DNA from: an uncultured Prevotellaceae bacterium
GTDB lineage: Bacteria; Bacteroidota; Bacteroidia; Bacteroidales; Bacteroidaceae
Length of the DNA: 64,000 nucleotides
Direction of reading: 5' to 3'
NCBI GenBank assembly: GCA_902794405.1
Contig: CADBHI010000004.1
Coordinates: 1-64,000 of the forward strand
In this document: one piece after another, positions 7,808 through 16,734 of the stretch
Layout: the number at the start of each line of letters is the position of its first letter
Numbering within the stretch: position 1 is the stretch's first letter
Notes under the pieces: generated by a model
Seen by the model: only the letters and a program-made list of their open reading frames with translations
Databases searched by the model: none
What the model was told of the DNA's origin: nothing
Translations under genes and position numbers: made by a program

Positions 7808-8017
7808 CTAGGTAAAGCCAATCTTCTTCGTGTTGGCCTCCAAAAGGGCGGCATTGTTTGCTTTCCTGCGTCTTAACCAGCTGCTTGTTGTCGTCGTCCC
7901 ACGAGTAGGTGGTTCATCAGCCAGCTGCGCTTCATTAGTGCCGGCCTCGGTCTTTGCCCATGCCCCCTGCACAACTGCGCACAGCAGGGCGAGAATAAAG
8001 AACACCTTCTTGTTCAT
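7808..8017 (-). pseudogene. Signal-peptide fragment of the frameshifted surface protein
   Basis: This frame starts MNKKVFFILALLCAVVQGAWA, a clear signal peptide, and after ~40 sensible residues becomes unrelated sequence and stops at 7808. The natural continuation lies in the neighbouring frame from ~7910 down. That frame has two stops (TGATGA, 7914-7919) immediately upstream, so neither frame alone spans the gene. A one-base indel at 7901-7913 would rejoin them into a protein of ~866 aa. No slippery heptamer is visible. Confidence 0.75.
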
Positions 8018-8167
8018 TGCTTCCTTTGTTATTTCAAATGTGTATTGTTATATTCAAATTCGGGAGTATTTACTCCCCAATTTCTTGGGAGCGGCAAAGT
8101 TACGAATATTTTCTGAAACATCATCATTTTCTCAGATTTTTTCAGCGACATTATCGCAATTTGCGCG

Positions 8168-8206
8168 AAAAAAAAAATCGTGCAACCGACATGGGCTGCA
8201 CGATTT
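8168..8206 (-). terminator. Rho-independent terminator after the smalltalk gene
   Basis: AAATCGTGCA pairs with TGCACGATTT across a 12-nt loop; on the minus strand the T-run after it is ten T long. It ends the HU-like/smalltalk transcript 21 bp past the smalltalk stop. Confidence 0.92.
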
Positions 8207-8226
8207 GATACATAGGATGTGGGAGT

Positions 8227-8346
8227 CTACAGGCAGCTGGCAACTGCTCCAGCTCCGAGTACAGACGCAATGGCGGTTGCCACTGTGGCAATAATCTTCA
8301 GGACAAGCTTTACAGTCTTCGTGTTCATAGCATCCTTCATTTTCAT
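8227..8346 (-). CDS. Smalltalk protein (39-aa membrane peptide)
   Basis: The frame encodes MKMKDAMNTKTVKLVLKIIA, followed by a hydrophobic Ala/Val/Gly-rich helix (VATAIASVLGAGAVA) and a C-terminal SCL. Its size, the lysine-rich start, the 'K.VLKI..(A/V)ATAI' helix and its position right after an HU-like gene match the small Bacteroidota family called 'smalltalk protein', whose function is not established. It is probably a single-pass inner-membrane peptide. Inner ATGs at 8340 and 8328 are possible starts. Unlike the usual arrangement, no N-acetylmuramoyl-alanine amidase follows; a terminator comes directly after. Confidence 0.85.
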   Translation of the reverse strand: MKMKDAMNTKTVKLVLKIIATVATAIASVLGAGAVASCL

Positions 8347-8378
8347 ATTCTTTATTTAGATGGGAAGCGAGACATCTC

Positions 8379-8834
8379 TTATCCTTCTCCACCCTCGGAT
8401 TGCTGTGCCTGACGGGCGGCTTCACGGTCGGCCTTGGTCTTGGTACCATAGGTGAGCTTGCTCTTGGCCTTGGTCAGTTCGGCACGGGTGAACTGACCAG
8501 TGGCCTGAGAGATGAGGCGGATGCTCTTGACATTCTTGCCAAGGTCGTAGCCGAGGAGGGTGGCTGAGCCACTGCTCTCGATGTGGGCCTTAAAGATGGC
8601 AAGGTCGTCGATCTTGACATTGGTACCGTCGAGCAGGAGGTGGCGGATGCACTTCACCATGTCGGTGAGAACGCCCTTGATACAGCCTGGCGAGTAGGGG
8701 GTGTTGTGGTTTGCCATGTGCTCGACGAGCTCATCAAGGGACATCGGGGGATTGTCGACGGCACGGCCGTAATACATACCATAACCCTTGGACTCGGTGT
8801 TGTTGTTCTTGTACTCTTCAATCTGAATAGCCAT
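8379..8834 (-). CDS. HU-like (HU-HIG family) DNA-binding protein
   Basis: This 151-aa protein has the layout of the larger Bacteroidota HU-related proteins. An N-terminal segment (GMYYGRAVDNPPMSLDELVEHM) is followed by the HU-type helix and beta arms (SPGCIKGVLTDMVKCIRHLL, then DGTNVKIDDLAIFKAHIES), and a Lys/Gln/Glu-rich tail with a Gly end. HU proteins bend and compact DNA; this branch often sits in front of smalltalk and cell-wall amidase genes, and its own role is poorly known. It has its own promoter at 8918-8949 and shares a transcript with smalltalk (32-bp gap). Confidence 0.9.
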   Translation of the reverse strand: MAIQIEEYKNNNTESKGYGMYYGRAVDNPPMSLDELVEHMANHNTPYSPGCIKGVLTDMVKCIRHLLLDGTNVKIDDLAIFKAHIESSGSATLLGYDLGKNVKSIRLISQATGQFTRAELTKAKSKLTYGTKTKADREAARQAQQSEGGEG

Positions 8835-8917
8835 AATCTTTTAATGTTTTTAATTGTTAGACTTTTGTTTACCTGTTGCAAGTGTTGACGTCAGCGCTGT
8901 TGTCTCAAATGCGACGG

Positions 8918-8949
8918 CAAAGGTACGACAAAAAATCGCCAGCCACAAG
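8918..8949 (-). promoter_or_regulatory. Promoter of the HU-like gene
   Basis: The minus-strand TACCTTTG (8918-8925) lies 20 nt after CTTG (8946-8949). The start would be ~80 nt before the ATG at 8834. The remainder of 8950-9008 is featureless. Confidence 0.65.
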
Positions 8950-9008
8950 GAAAAGCCCTTGGCCGGCGGAATCCTAACAACGAAAGACGGACTATAGGAT
9001 ACAAAAAA

Positions 9009-9033
9009 GTAGGGCATCTTCTCGATGCCCTAC
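9009..9033 (-). terminator. Rho-independent terminator of the OmpA-family gene
   Basis: GTAGGGCATC pairs perfectly with GATGCCCTAC across TTCTC, followed on the minus strand by TTTTTTG. It lies 26 bp past the stop of the OmpA-family gene. Confidence 0.92.
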
Positions 9034-9059
9034 CCTATTAGATAATCATCTCTGAAAGA

Positions 9060-10214
9060 TTACTCAGCGATACAGATTGATACACGGTTGAGGTCGTTCT
9101 CAGCGAACGGCTGTACGCGTGAACCGTGGCTGTCGTAGCTGATACGGTCAGCAGCGATGCCATACTTCTCCTTCAGGGTCTTCACAACGATGTCAGCACG
9201 CTGAGCGGCCAGACGGTCGTTGATGCGGTCGTTACCAGTACCAGCGTCAGCATAACCAGTTACGACAACCTTTGACTTGGGATACTTGTTCATGTAGTCA
9301 GCGATGTCCTTCACCTTCTGGGCCTCAGACTCACGGATGTCATACTTGTTGATCAGGAAGAACACGTCACGACGGATCGGCTCGATCTTCTCCTCAACAA
9401 CAACGGGAGCAGGCTCGGGCTCTGGCTCGGGCTCAACAACGGGCTCTGGCTCGGGAACAGGTGCGGGAGGCACAATCTTGTTGTAGGTCTTACCCAGGTT
9501 GATGCGCAGACCAGCGAGAGCGTTGAAGTACCAGTCAGCGTTCTCAGCCTTCTTTGAGTTGTACTTGTCGCTCAGGATGTTGGCATTACCCTCGATAATC
9601 AGGCTAACAGCGTCGCTCAGACGGAAACCCAACTCGAGACCACCACGTCCGAAGGGGTTAACCTTGGTACCGTCCCAGAGGTACTCCATGTTGTAACCGT
9701 CGAGTCTCTGGATAGTCTTATTGATGTCCTGAGCCTCGTCGTTACCCCAAGCAATGTTGGCACCACCACCGAGGAAAGCAATCACGCTCACCGTGCGGAA
9801 GGGATTGTAACCACCAAAGAGGCTTGTCAGGTCAAACATGAAGTCCAGACCGGGAGCTACATACTTCCACTTGTAGTCGGCAATGTAGATGTAGTTGTCC
9901 TTCTGAGCCATAGGATCAGCGGGGATATAGTCACGGTGACCATCCCAACCGGCCTTTGACTGCCAACCGTTAACCTGGAGGCGAGCTGCGAATGCAGGTG
10001 AGAACTGGTAACCCAGACCCAACTGTACGTTCGGAGAAATCAGCTTGTCAAACTTAGCCTCGCCGAGCGTGTACTGAGCACCACCCTGAAGGTTCAGGAA
10101 GAAGTGCTTCTGGAACTCATACTTCGTGCCGTCGGCAGTCTCATAGGTTGCCTGGGCCATAGCAGATGCGCTGAACATCAGCAGCACTGCAGCGATTAAA
10201 GATTTTACTTTCAT
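9060..10214 (-). CDS. OmpA-family outer membrane protein
   Basis: This is a ~384-aa porin-like protein that tethers the outer membrane to peptidoglycan. The start MKVKSLIAAVLLMFSASAMAQ is a signal peptide; an upstream in-frame ATG at 10238 would place it after eight extra residues, so 10214 is preferred. A ~230-residue beta-barrel with alternating aromatic strands follows, then a Pro/Glu linker (PVPEPEPVVEPEPEPEPAP) and the OmpA C-terminal domain (VVVTGYADAGTGNDRINDRLAAQRA, with the Asp and Arg that bind diaminopimelate). The final residues end VSICIAE. It lies 44 bp after the giant modular protein; a perfect terminator follows. Confidence 0.93.
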   Translation of the reverse strand: MKVKSLIAAVLLMFSASAMAQATYETADGTKYEFQKHFFLNLQGGAQYTLGEAKFDKLISPNVQLGLGYQFSPAFAARLQVNGWQSKAGWDGHRDYIPADPMAQKDNYIYIADYKWKYVAPGLDFMFDLTSLFGGYNPFRTVSVIAFLGGGANIAWGNDEAQDINKTIQRLDGYNMEYLWDGTKVNPFGRGGLELGFRLSDAVSLIIEGNANILSDKYNSKKAENADWYFNALAGLRINLGKTYNKIVPPAPVPEPEPVVEPEPEPEPAPVVVEEKIEPIRRDVFFLINKYDIRESEAQKVKDIADYMNKYPKSKVVVTGYADAGTGNDRINDRLAAQRADIVVKTLKEKYGIAADRISYDSHGSRVQPFAENDLNRVSICIAE

Positions 10215-10258
10215 AATCATAAAATATTTATTAAACATAATAGATAAAATTCATCTTT

Positions 10259-11092
10259 TTACTTGGCCACGAACTTACGTCCACCCTTCACATAGAGCTG
10301 GCCGCGTTTCAGGGTGCCCGTTACTCGGCGACCCTGCAGATCGAATACCGGCTCGTTGGCAGCATCGACGGCAATGCCACGGATGGCATCATGAATCGGT
10401 GCGTCGGTCTTGGTAAACACGAAGCCGTTGGTCCAGTCTTCATCGAAGTAAGCCAGTTCAAGAGTCGAGTTCGTCATAAAGGATCCCTCTCTCACATCAA
10501 CCAGCGCATAGAGAGCATTGGCGTCGCGAATGCTGAAGTAGCCCATGGTCTCCTCTAAGGAGTGACCCTCCAGAATCAGACGCTCTACGAAGAGGTCATT
10601 GTCAGCAGATACGTAAGCACTGCTCAGGCCATTCACAAGACTTGACTGCTTGAGCTGCTTGAGGAACTTACCCTCTGTCTCGAACGAGAAGCTGCCGTCC
10701 TCATGGATGTCAATCTTGAACGGTGTAGCCTGTTCTTCATCTAATGTCAGACCGACTTTCTCTCCATCGCAGAACACATACTGTTTCCTGCCGGTCCAAC
10801 CCACGGCCGAGATGAGGTAATAGTCGCCACTTATCGGCTTCTCCACCTCAGTGTCATTCTTAAAGTTTTCAATAGCACGGTCGAACTCAGAGATAGTACC
10901 ACCCTTCTCTACCAGCTCTGCCAGTCTGAGACGAGCCTTACTATCGGCAGATGGACAGCCGAGACCGGTCTTTGCCAAAAGCTGGATGGCCTCCTTCTTC
11001 TGCTGAGCCGTAGCCTCCGGCTCCTTCAGGCTGTAACCCACCTTCAACTCGGGCATTACGTATGTGCTGTCAGCGAAGTCGTAGCCGAACAT
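10259..11092 (-). CDS. C-terminal part of the giant modular secreted protein (frame-broken)
   Basis: The 277-codon frame starts at an internal Met and has no signal peptide. Upstream it stays open as 'YYYELVISKG' to ~11125, while the preceding frame (11104-16701) stops at TAA in 'PVTITSL'. The two frames give one continuous repeat unit: compare ELVISKGMFGYDF here with YTLTVAKGAFTFKYG in the previous unit. So a single indel at ~11107-11125 splits one gene. The piece has the helical linker (KTGLGCPSADSKARLRLAELV), one globular repeat (GDYYLISAVGWTGRKQYVF) and the surface-protein tail FDLQGRRVTGTL...LYVKGGRKFVAK. Confidence 0.75.
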   Translation of the reverse strand: MFGYDFADSTYVMPELKVGYSLKEPEATAQQKKEAIQLLAKTGLGCPSADSKARLRLAELVEKGGTISEFDRAIENFKNDTEVEKPISGDYYLISAVGWTGRKQYVFCDGEKVGLTLDEEQATPFKIDIHEDGSFSFETEGKFLKQLKQSSLVNGLSSAYVSADNDLFVERLILEGHSLEETMGYFSIRDANALYALVDVREGSFMTNSTLELAYFDEDWTNGFVFTKTDAPIHDAIRGIAVDAANEPVFDLQGRRVTGTLKRGQLYVKGGRKFVAK

Positions 11093-11103
11093 ACCCTTTG
11101 AAA

Positions 11104-14100
11104 TTACAAGCTCGTAATAGTAACCGGTTTGTCAGCATATGAATCTATCATTGTCGGCTTGATAGAATCAGTACCATTGGTAAGCACTGACAGTTCACGA
11201 TTCAGTATGTTGACAGGAGCATGGTCGCTGAACGTCACATTGACAGATTGAATCTTATTCAACTTAGCCCCATCCTCAGGATCGAAGGTAGCAGTAGGTT
11301 GCGGTGCGGCAATAGATTCCTTCGACGTGACGGCGAAGCGGAAGGCGCTGGTCATATCGGCAGCATAGACGGCGGCCTCTGCTGATAACAACGCCTTCAA
11401 GTTTTTCATATCGACAGTTACATACCCACCATTATTCTTCAGGCTAAACAGTCCGAATGTCTTGACAGGATCAATGTCCTTAGTCGGGAAGCGACCTATC
11501 GTCTGGGCGTTGGACTCCTCCTTATAGGTGTCAGTTGTGGCATCAAGCGTTGCAACAAACTTGCCGTTACCAAGTACAAGCTGATAGGTACCATTCTTAT
11601 TATCGGTCACCTTCAGACCCGTAGCCTTCGTAACGTCATTCGTCAGTGTCAGCTCCTTACCATCGTATGCCAGCCAAGCCTGAGCACCGTCAGAGGCAAT
11701 AGCAGACAAAACATAGTATCGACCGGCAATCGGTTTCTCAATATCAGTTTCCTTATAGAAGGCATCAACAACCGACTTATATTCTTTAGCCGTAGGACGA
11801 CCAGAAGTCGTAAAGGCCTTCAACAGTGTACGTGAAGAGCTCTTGGAAGCAGGATAGCCTAATCCAGACTTCTTCAAGAGATTCGAGGCAAACGTCACTT
11901 CTTCTGAAGTTGCGCGAAGAGGTAGCACGATGTAAGTAGCCTTGCCACCATCCACGTCATAGGTGCTACCACCATATTTGAAAGTAAAGGCGCCCTTTGC
12001 CACGGTCAGCGTATAGGTATTGTCGAGCGGCAGCTCGCCGAAGGTCACCACAAACACATTGTTGGTGCCTTCTTTCTTAATCACACTAGCAATAGGATGC
12101 GTCTTGCCACCTTCGTCGGTCAGCGTAATCAGCTTCTGGTCGCTCAGGGCCACATCCTCTGTCGTAAGCATCAGCTCCATTTGGCTCAGCGACTCTAACT
12201 GAGTGCTGTCGGCAGGACTGAAATCCATGTTGACCGAAAGCACGGGCAGGTCACTGGGATTCACCTCCAAGAAGGTGAAGGCGTTGGTCAGCGTCTCGGT
12301 ATAGACAGGAGCCACGTCAGCAGTTGTCGTAAAGAGGTTCTGAGGCACATTCACCTGAGCAAATGCATCATTCTTGCCATCGAGACTACCATAAATGGCC
12401 AACATACCCAACGTGTTAGGCACAGGCAGTTTCTCCAAGATCAGGCCATTCAACTTCTCGTCGTACATAGTCGTCAGGTTCGATGAGGCGGTGCCATCGG
12501 CTTCCTTATTCTTCATCAGACGCAAACGCTTACCGTCAATCGTCATGAAGTTGAATGCAGCCCGCTCCACTTCACGGACAGGTACCACCTTCATACCGTC
12601 GTACTGCAGCCACGAAGCCGTGTTGTCAGCAGCGCGGGCCGCAATCTTATACCACTTACCCGAGGTAGGCAGTGTCACCTTGGTCTCGGTATAGTAAGCG
12701 GCAATAGCCTCGTCGTAGGCCACATTGGTGGCAGCGGGGTTGTCAACGACGGCCTGCAAAGCCTTACGACCAGCGCTCAACGTCTGCGGATAGCCAATAC
12801 CCTTCTGGTTCAGCAAATCCTTAGCCGTCTGCAGCTCCTCGGGAGTAATCGGCTGCTCGCGGATATAGTAGTGCGCAGTAATTTCGGGAATCGTACGCTT
12901 GACACCTGCAAACTCGTAGATGAACGCACCATCGCCAATCTTGAGGTCATACTCTTGGTCGTTCTCCACACCTTCGAAAGTCATCACAAACTCACCGACG
13001 TTGCCAGCTACACCGCTGACATTCTTCGGATACAAGGTCTTGAGAGCCGACTTCAACGTGATGCTGTTCGGGTTCTTCACTTCAATACCTAACAGCCCAC
13101 TGAAGTTCACGGTCACGGTAGTCAGCTTGCTCACCTGGCCGGGAGTAGGCGTCAGCGTGATGGCAAGGTCAGGAGCAGCTATTTCAGAGATAATAGGACT
13201 TGTCAGACGGAAACCATTGGTCCTGGTAGTGGTAAACACGTTGGGGCTGCTCGTTACGGCGCTGAAGGTCAGCGTCGACACATCGGCAGACATATAGCCG
13301 GCAGGACACTTCAGGGTCATCAGGCCGTAGGTCTGTTCGTAGGAAGCTCCGCCTATCTGCGGCATCTTCTCTATATCATAGGCACAGGTAGCCGGATCGT
13401 AGGTAGGCACTAACTGGTCGAGCGTAGCCACAAACTTACCGTCGCCTGTCTCAAGGCTCCACTTACCAGCCTGACCCGTGGTCTTCAGGGCTGTAGCCTT
13501 CGAAGCATCCTTCGTCAGCGACAGGTGCGAACCGTCGTACATCAGCCAAGCACTCTCGCCATTCGAAGCCACGGCTTCTACCTTATAATAATTACGCGAG
13601 ATGGGGGCTTCTACTTCAGTAATCTTGTAGACTGCTTGCAGGGCGGCCTCCCACGTAGCGTCATCACCCATGCCATTCTTAACGAGGTTCTTCAGGGAAA
13701 CACGGGCACTGTGAGACTCAGAAGGATAACCGGCACCTACTGCATTCACCACAGCAATGGCCTTCTCGCGAACCTCTTCCGAAAGATTCTTGGTGTTGGC
13801 AACAACGTTGTCAACCGGGAAATGTATACCTGTCGGGTTAGCTGCATTCCATTTACAGTTGCTGAGGCCCAGGCTCTTCTTCTTCAGATATTTGCCATAA
13901 TTCTCATCACCGAAAGCACCTGCAGGAATATTATAGGAATAGATACCCTTATAATAATCTAACTCTCCAGCTAAAACAGGATTATCCATCACTAACTTAA
14001 TGGCCTTAGCACCTTCCATACCGAACTTAGTGGCAAACTCAGGACAGTTCTCAAAGTGGCCATAATAGCGCTTGGCATTTAATCCTCTCGATGCAGGACC

Positions 14101-16701
14101 GTCTATATCAATCTGTATTTCAGGATTAGCGACTATCGTATAAGGCGCGGTAGTATCGTAAATATAGATATACAACTCATTGAGGTCTACATCAGCCAAT
14201 GCGTCACCCTGGTGGTAATTGGCTCGATAAATGTTGTAGCCTGTATATTTATGGGCATCATCGGGATTATCAATGGTTAAACCTGTATCGCCACCACCGC
14301 CGCCAGAACCACTCGTATTGATGGAGAACGATTTAGATACTAACTGAACGTCGTTAACAGTAGCACCACTCTTCGTATAAGTGAAAGTACCAGTCGGAAT
14401 GGTCAGTGTATAAGTAGAACCTTCGGTCAGGGCTGCCGTACTGAGTGTGAATTTCACGTCACTTGACAACACCTTAGTCAGTTGTGCCGTTGAAACAACG
14501 CCTTTATTGTCTTTTAGAGTGGCTTTGGTTATATTCTTAGCCACGGCCTTATCAACATTTCCGAAAGTAACGGTAATTGATGTGCCTTTATTAACGGCTG
14601 TTGCACTCAGACTGATCGTAGGCGTAACAATGACTGGTGTGGGATCGTCACCGCCACCAGGAGTCGGATCATCGCCACCGCCAGGAGTGGAGCCACCATT
14701 GGTAATGGTAAATTGCAAGCCTGACACAGCATTATCGACCACTGTACCCTGGGACACTGTATAGACAAAAGTACCCTTGGGGAGATTCAGGAGATAGATG
14801 CCTGCAGCCAATCCATTTGTGTTTACATTAAACTTTGTGACAGAACCTGTAGCAGGGGTCAATATACTGCCTGAAACGGTCACCTTATTACCATTGGAAT
14901 CAGTAATATTGGGAGCAGCTGTCTCGGAAAGGACTGCTTTGTCAACGTTTTCGACTACAAGGATCAATGCATCACCAGCATTCTGAATCACCTTATTCTG
15001 GAAGAAGAAATCGGGAGAGATAGAAGTTGAAGGATCTACAGGAGTTGCAGGCTTGCTACCAGCAGTAAAGGTGTAATCACCAGTAAAGCCAGAAATGCTC
15101 AACTCGCCCAACTTTGAACCCTTGGCCAAGGTCAGATTCGTAGCCGTTTCGCTGATGGCAGCTGAAGCCAAGTACTTTGAGGGCTTGCCCGTAGCTTCTG
15201 TCGTCGTCAAGGTATAGGTTCCATCACCATTCTTCGTAGCCAAGAAGGAATAAGCACTGCTTGCCGACGAGGTGGTTGAAAGAGCACCATTACTATAGGC
15301 AAAATACGTAGAACCTTTGGATATTTTATAATAAGAGCCGGAGGTAGGCAGGGTCACATTGGTCACAGCCTGGAAAGCCTCCATTAAAGGCGTCAAAGTG
15401 GCGTCGTCAGTATCATTATCAACGGCCTGTTTCAGATTCAAATAGGCTTCAGAAGTTGCAGCGGGATAGCCAATGCCTGTCTTCAGCATGGCACGAGCAG
15501 CAATCATTGTTTCTGTCTGGGGACGATCAACAGTGTAATTTAAGGTGAAGGCAGCATTCCAACGGTCTAACGCATCAGCATTGCTGGTACCATAGAAATC
15601 ATTGTGGATAGCTTTAGCGGGCACCTCAATGGTGTAATCACCTAACTCCGTCAGCGGAGCGTCGGTCTGCAAGAGTACGGTCTTGCTCGTGGCATCCTCA
15701 GGATCGACAGAGAGTGTCAGCGATGCCTTGGCCGTTCCATTCAGCTTGACAACGGGATTCTGAGAAGCATCCACCTTGATGATGTCATTGTAAACCACCT
15801 TGATGGCATCCAACTGCGCACCCGTGGTGGGGGTGTACGACTTATAGGTCAGGATGTCACGCTTGGCATAGACTTTCACCTTGGTCGTAAAGGCCGCATT
15901 CTGAGAACCCTCGTTATTCTGGAAGGTACCGGCAGCTACACTAATGGTGTACTCGCCATCGTCCAACGTTGTGATAGAAGAGGGCAGGGAGACCGTTACA
16001 TTATAGGAGCTAGGAGTACCAATGGTCATTTTCTGGTTGGTTAAACTACCACCAGAAATGGTTACGCCGTCAGACTTCAAGACAGACTGAAGCGTACTGT
16101 TAAAATATAACTTAAGAGAACTGAAAGACTCCACGGTGGCTCCGTTAGTCGGTGAGGCCGAACTGAATGTCAACGGTGTTGACGGCTTTGTGTATTCTAC
16201 TATAATAGTTCTTACCATAGCTGTGGAAGTAGAAGCCCCACCTGCATAGAAAGAAGCAGTGTTCACGTTAGCACCATCAGCACTCCATGTCAACAATGTT
16301 CCAGAAATAGAAGAAGACCCTGATGTACTAAGATCTTGAGTTAACATACCTGAGCCTGTAAAACGTATACTATTAAGAGTATATCCAGTTGGTACAGATA
16401 TCACATAGAGGGCATGTAGGAAACCTGTTAATCCGACGGGGTTTATAGCTTCGCTATCAAAATCCAAAGTAAAACCATGACTGTTATACCCACTTTGCGT
16501 TCCCAGGAAAAGACTAACCTCACCATTAGTGATCGTATTACCAGTATAACCTTGGGTCTTCTGAGTGTCAAGTGCTTTTGGAGACCAGCTATAAGTCTGC
16601 ATCTTCGACATGTCGTTAAATACGAATGTCGAGGTAAGCGTTTCAGACAAACATACCTGAACGGTAAACAGGGTTACTATGAACAACAGGATCTTCTTCA
16701 T
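11104..16701 (-). CDS. Giant modular secreted protein, N-terminal 1865 residues
   Basis: The signal peptide is residues 1-19 (MKKILLFIVTLFTVQVCLSE). An N-terminal beta domain (~20-170) precedes Ig-like units (SSASPTNGATVESFSSLKLYF). At least four repeats of ~280 residues follow. Each has an Ig-like fold (LTPTPGQVSKLTTVTVNF), a helical linker with 'G(I/L)GYP...SR..L', and a domain with 'YY(K/V)(V/L/I)...A....AWL.YDG..L.LT'. A Gly/Pro-Asp linker (PGGGDDPTPGGGDDPTP) separates the first units. The protein ends by frame break at 11104, and the missing end lies at 10259-11092; together they would make ~2145 aa. It is a large surface or secreted repeat protein with no enzymatic motif that I recognise. 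It may share a transcript with the lipoprotein 33 bp upstream. Confidence 0.8.
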   Translation of the reverse strand: MKKILLFIVTLFTVQVCLSETLTSTFVFNDMSKMQTYSWSPKALDTQKTQGYTGNTITNGEVSLFLGTQSGYNSHGFTLDFDSEAINPVGLTGFLHALYVISVPTGYTLNSIRFTGSGMLTQDLSTSGSSSISGTLLTWSADGANVNTASFYAGGASTSTAMVRTIIVEYTKPSTPLTFSSASPTNGATVESFSSLKLYFNSTLQSVLKSDGVTISGGSLTNQKMTIGTPSSYNVTVSLPSSITTLDDGEYTISVAAGTFQNNEGSQNAAFTTKVKVYAKRDILTYKSYTPTTGAQLDAIKVVYNDIIKVDASQNPVVKLNGTAKASLTLSVDPEDATSKTVLLQTDAPLTELGDYTIEVPAKAIHNDFYGTSNADALDRWNAAFTLNYTVDRPQTETMIAARAMLKTGIGYPAATSEAYLNLKQAVDNDTDDATLTPLMEAFQAVTNVTLPTSGSYYKISKGSTYFAYSNGALSTTSSASSAYSFLATKNGDGTYTLTTTEATGKPSKYLASAAISETATNLTLAKGSKLGELSISGFTGDYTFTAGSKPATPVDPSTSISPDFFFQNKVIQNAGDALILVVENVDKAVLSETAAPNITDSNGNKVTVSGSILTPATGSVTKFNVNTNGLAAGIYLLNLPKGTFVYTVSQGTVVDNAVSGLQFTITNGGSTPGGGDDPTPGGGDDPTPVIVTPTISLSATAVNKGTSITVTFGNVDKAVAKNITKATLKDNKGVVSTAQLTKVLSSDVKFTLSTAALTEGSTYTLTIPTGTFTYTKSGATVNDVQLVSKSFSINTSGSGGGGGDTGLTIDNPDDAHKYTGYNIYRANYHQGDALADVDLNELYIYIYDTTAPYTIVANPEIQIDIDGPASRGLNAKRYYGHFENCPEFATKFGMEGAKAIKLVMDNPVLAGELDYYKGIYSYNIPAGAFGDENYGKYLKKKSLGLSNCKWNAANPTGIHFPVDNVVANTKNLSEEVREKAIAVVNAVGAGYPSESHSARVSLKNLVKNGMGDDATWEAALQAVYKITEVEAPISRNYYKVEAVASNGESAWLMYDGSHLSLTKDASKATALKTTGQAGKWSLETGDGKFVATLDQLVPTYDPATCAYDIEKMPQIGGASYEQTYGLMTLKCPAGYMSADVSTLTFSAVTSSPNVFTTTRTNGFRLTSPIISEIAAPDLAITLTPTPGQVSKLTTVTVNFSGLLGIEVKNPNSITLKSALKTLYPKNVSGVAGNVGEFVMTFEGVENDQEYDLKIGDGAFIYEFAGVKRTIPEITAHYYIREQPITPEELQTAKDLLNQKGIGYPQTLSAGRKALQAVVDNPAATNVAYDEAIAAYYTETKVTLPTSGKWYKIAARAADNTASWLQYDGMKVVPVREVERAAFNFMTIDGKRLRLMKNKEADGTASSNLTTMYDEKLNGLILEKLPVPNTLGMLAIYGSLDGKNDAFAQVNVPQNLFTTTADVAPVYTETLTNAFTFLEVNPSDLPVLSVNMDFSPADSTQLESLSQMELMLTTEDVALSDQKLITLTDEGGKTHPIASVIKKEGTNNVFVVTFGELPLDNTYTLTVAKGAFTFKYGGSTYDVDGGKATYIVLPLRATSEEVTFASNLLKKSGLGYPASKSSSRTLLKAFTTSGRPTAKEYKSVVDAFYKETDIEKPIAGRYYVLSAIASDGAQAWLAYDGKELTLTNDVTKATGLKVTDNKNGTYQLVLGNGKFVATLDATTDTYKEESNAQTIGRFPTKDIDPVKTFGLFSLKNNGGYVTVDMKNLKALLSAEAAVYAADMTSAFRFAVTSKESIAAPQPTATFDPEDGAKLNKIQSVNVTFSDHAPVNILNRELSVLTNGTDSIKPTMIDSYADKPVTITSL

Positions 16702-16734
16702 TCTATCAATATACCGTCTGCTAATAGTTTCTAA

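Noticed and set aside
7895..7919. Programmed ribosomal frameshift at the surface-protein break
   Set aside because: No X-XXY-YYZ slippery site or downstream pseudoknot is visible; a plain indel is simpler.
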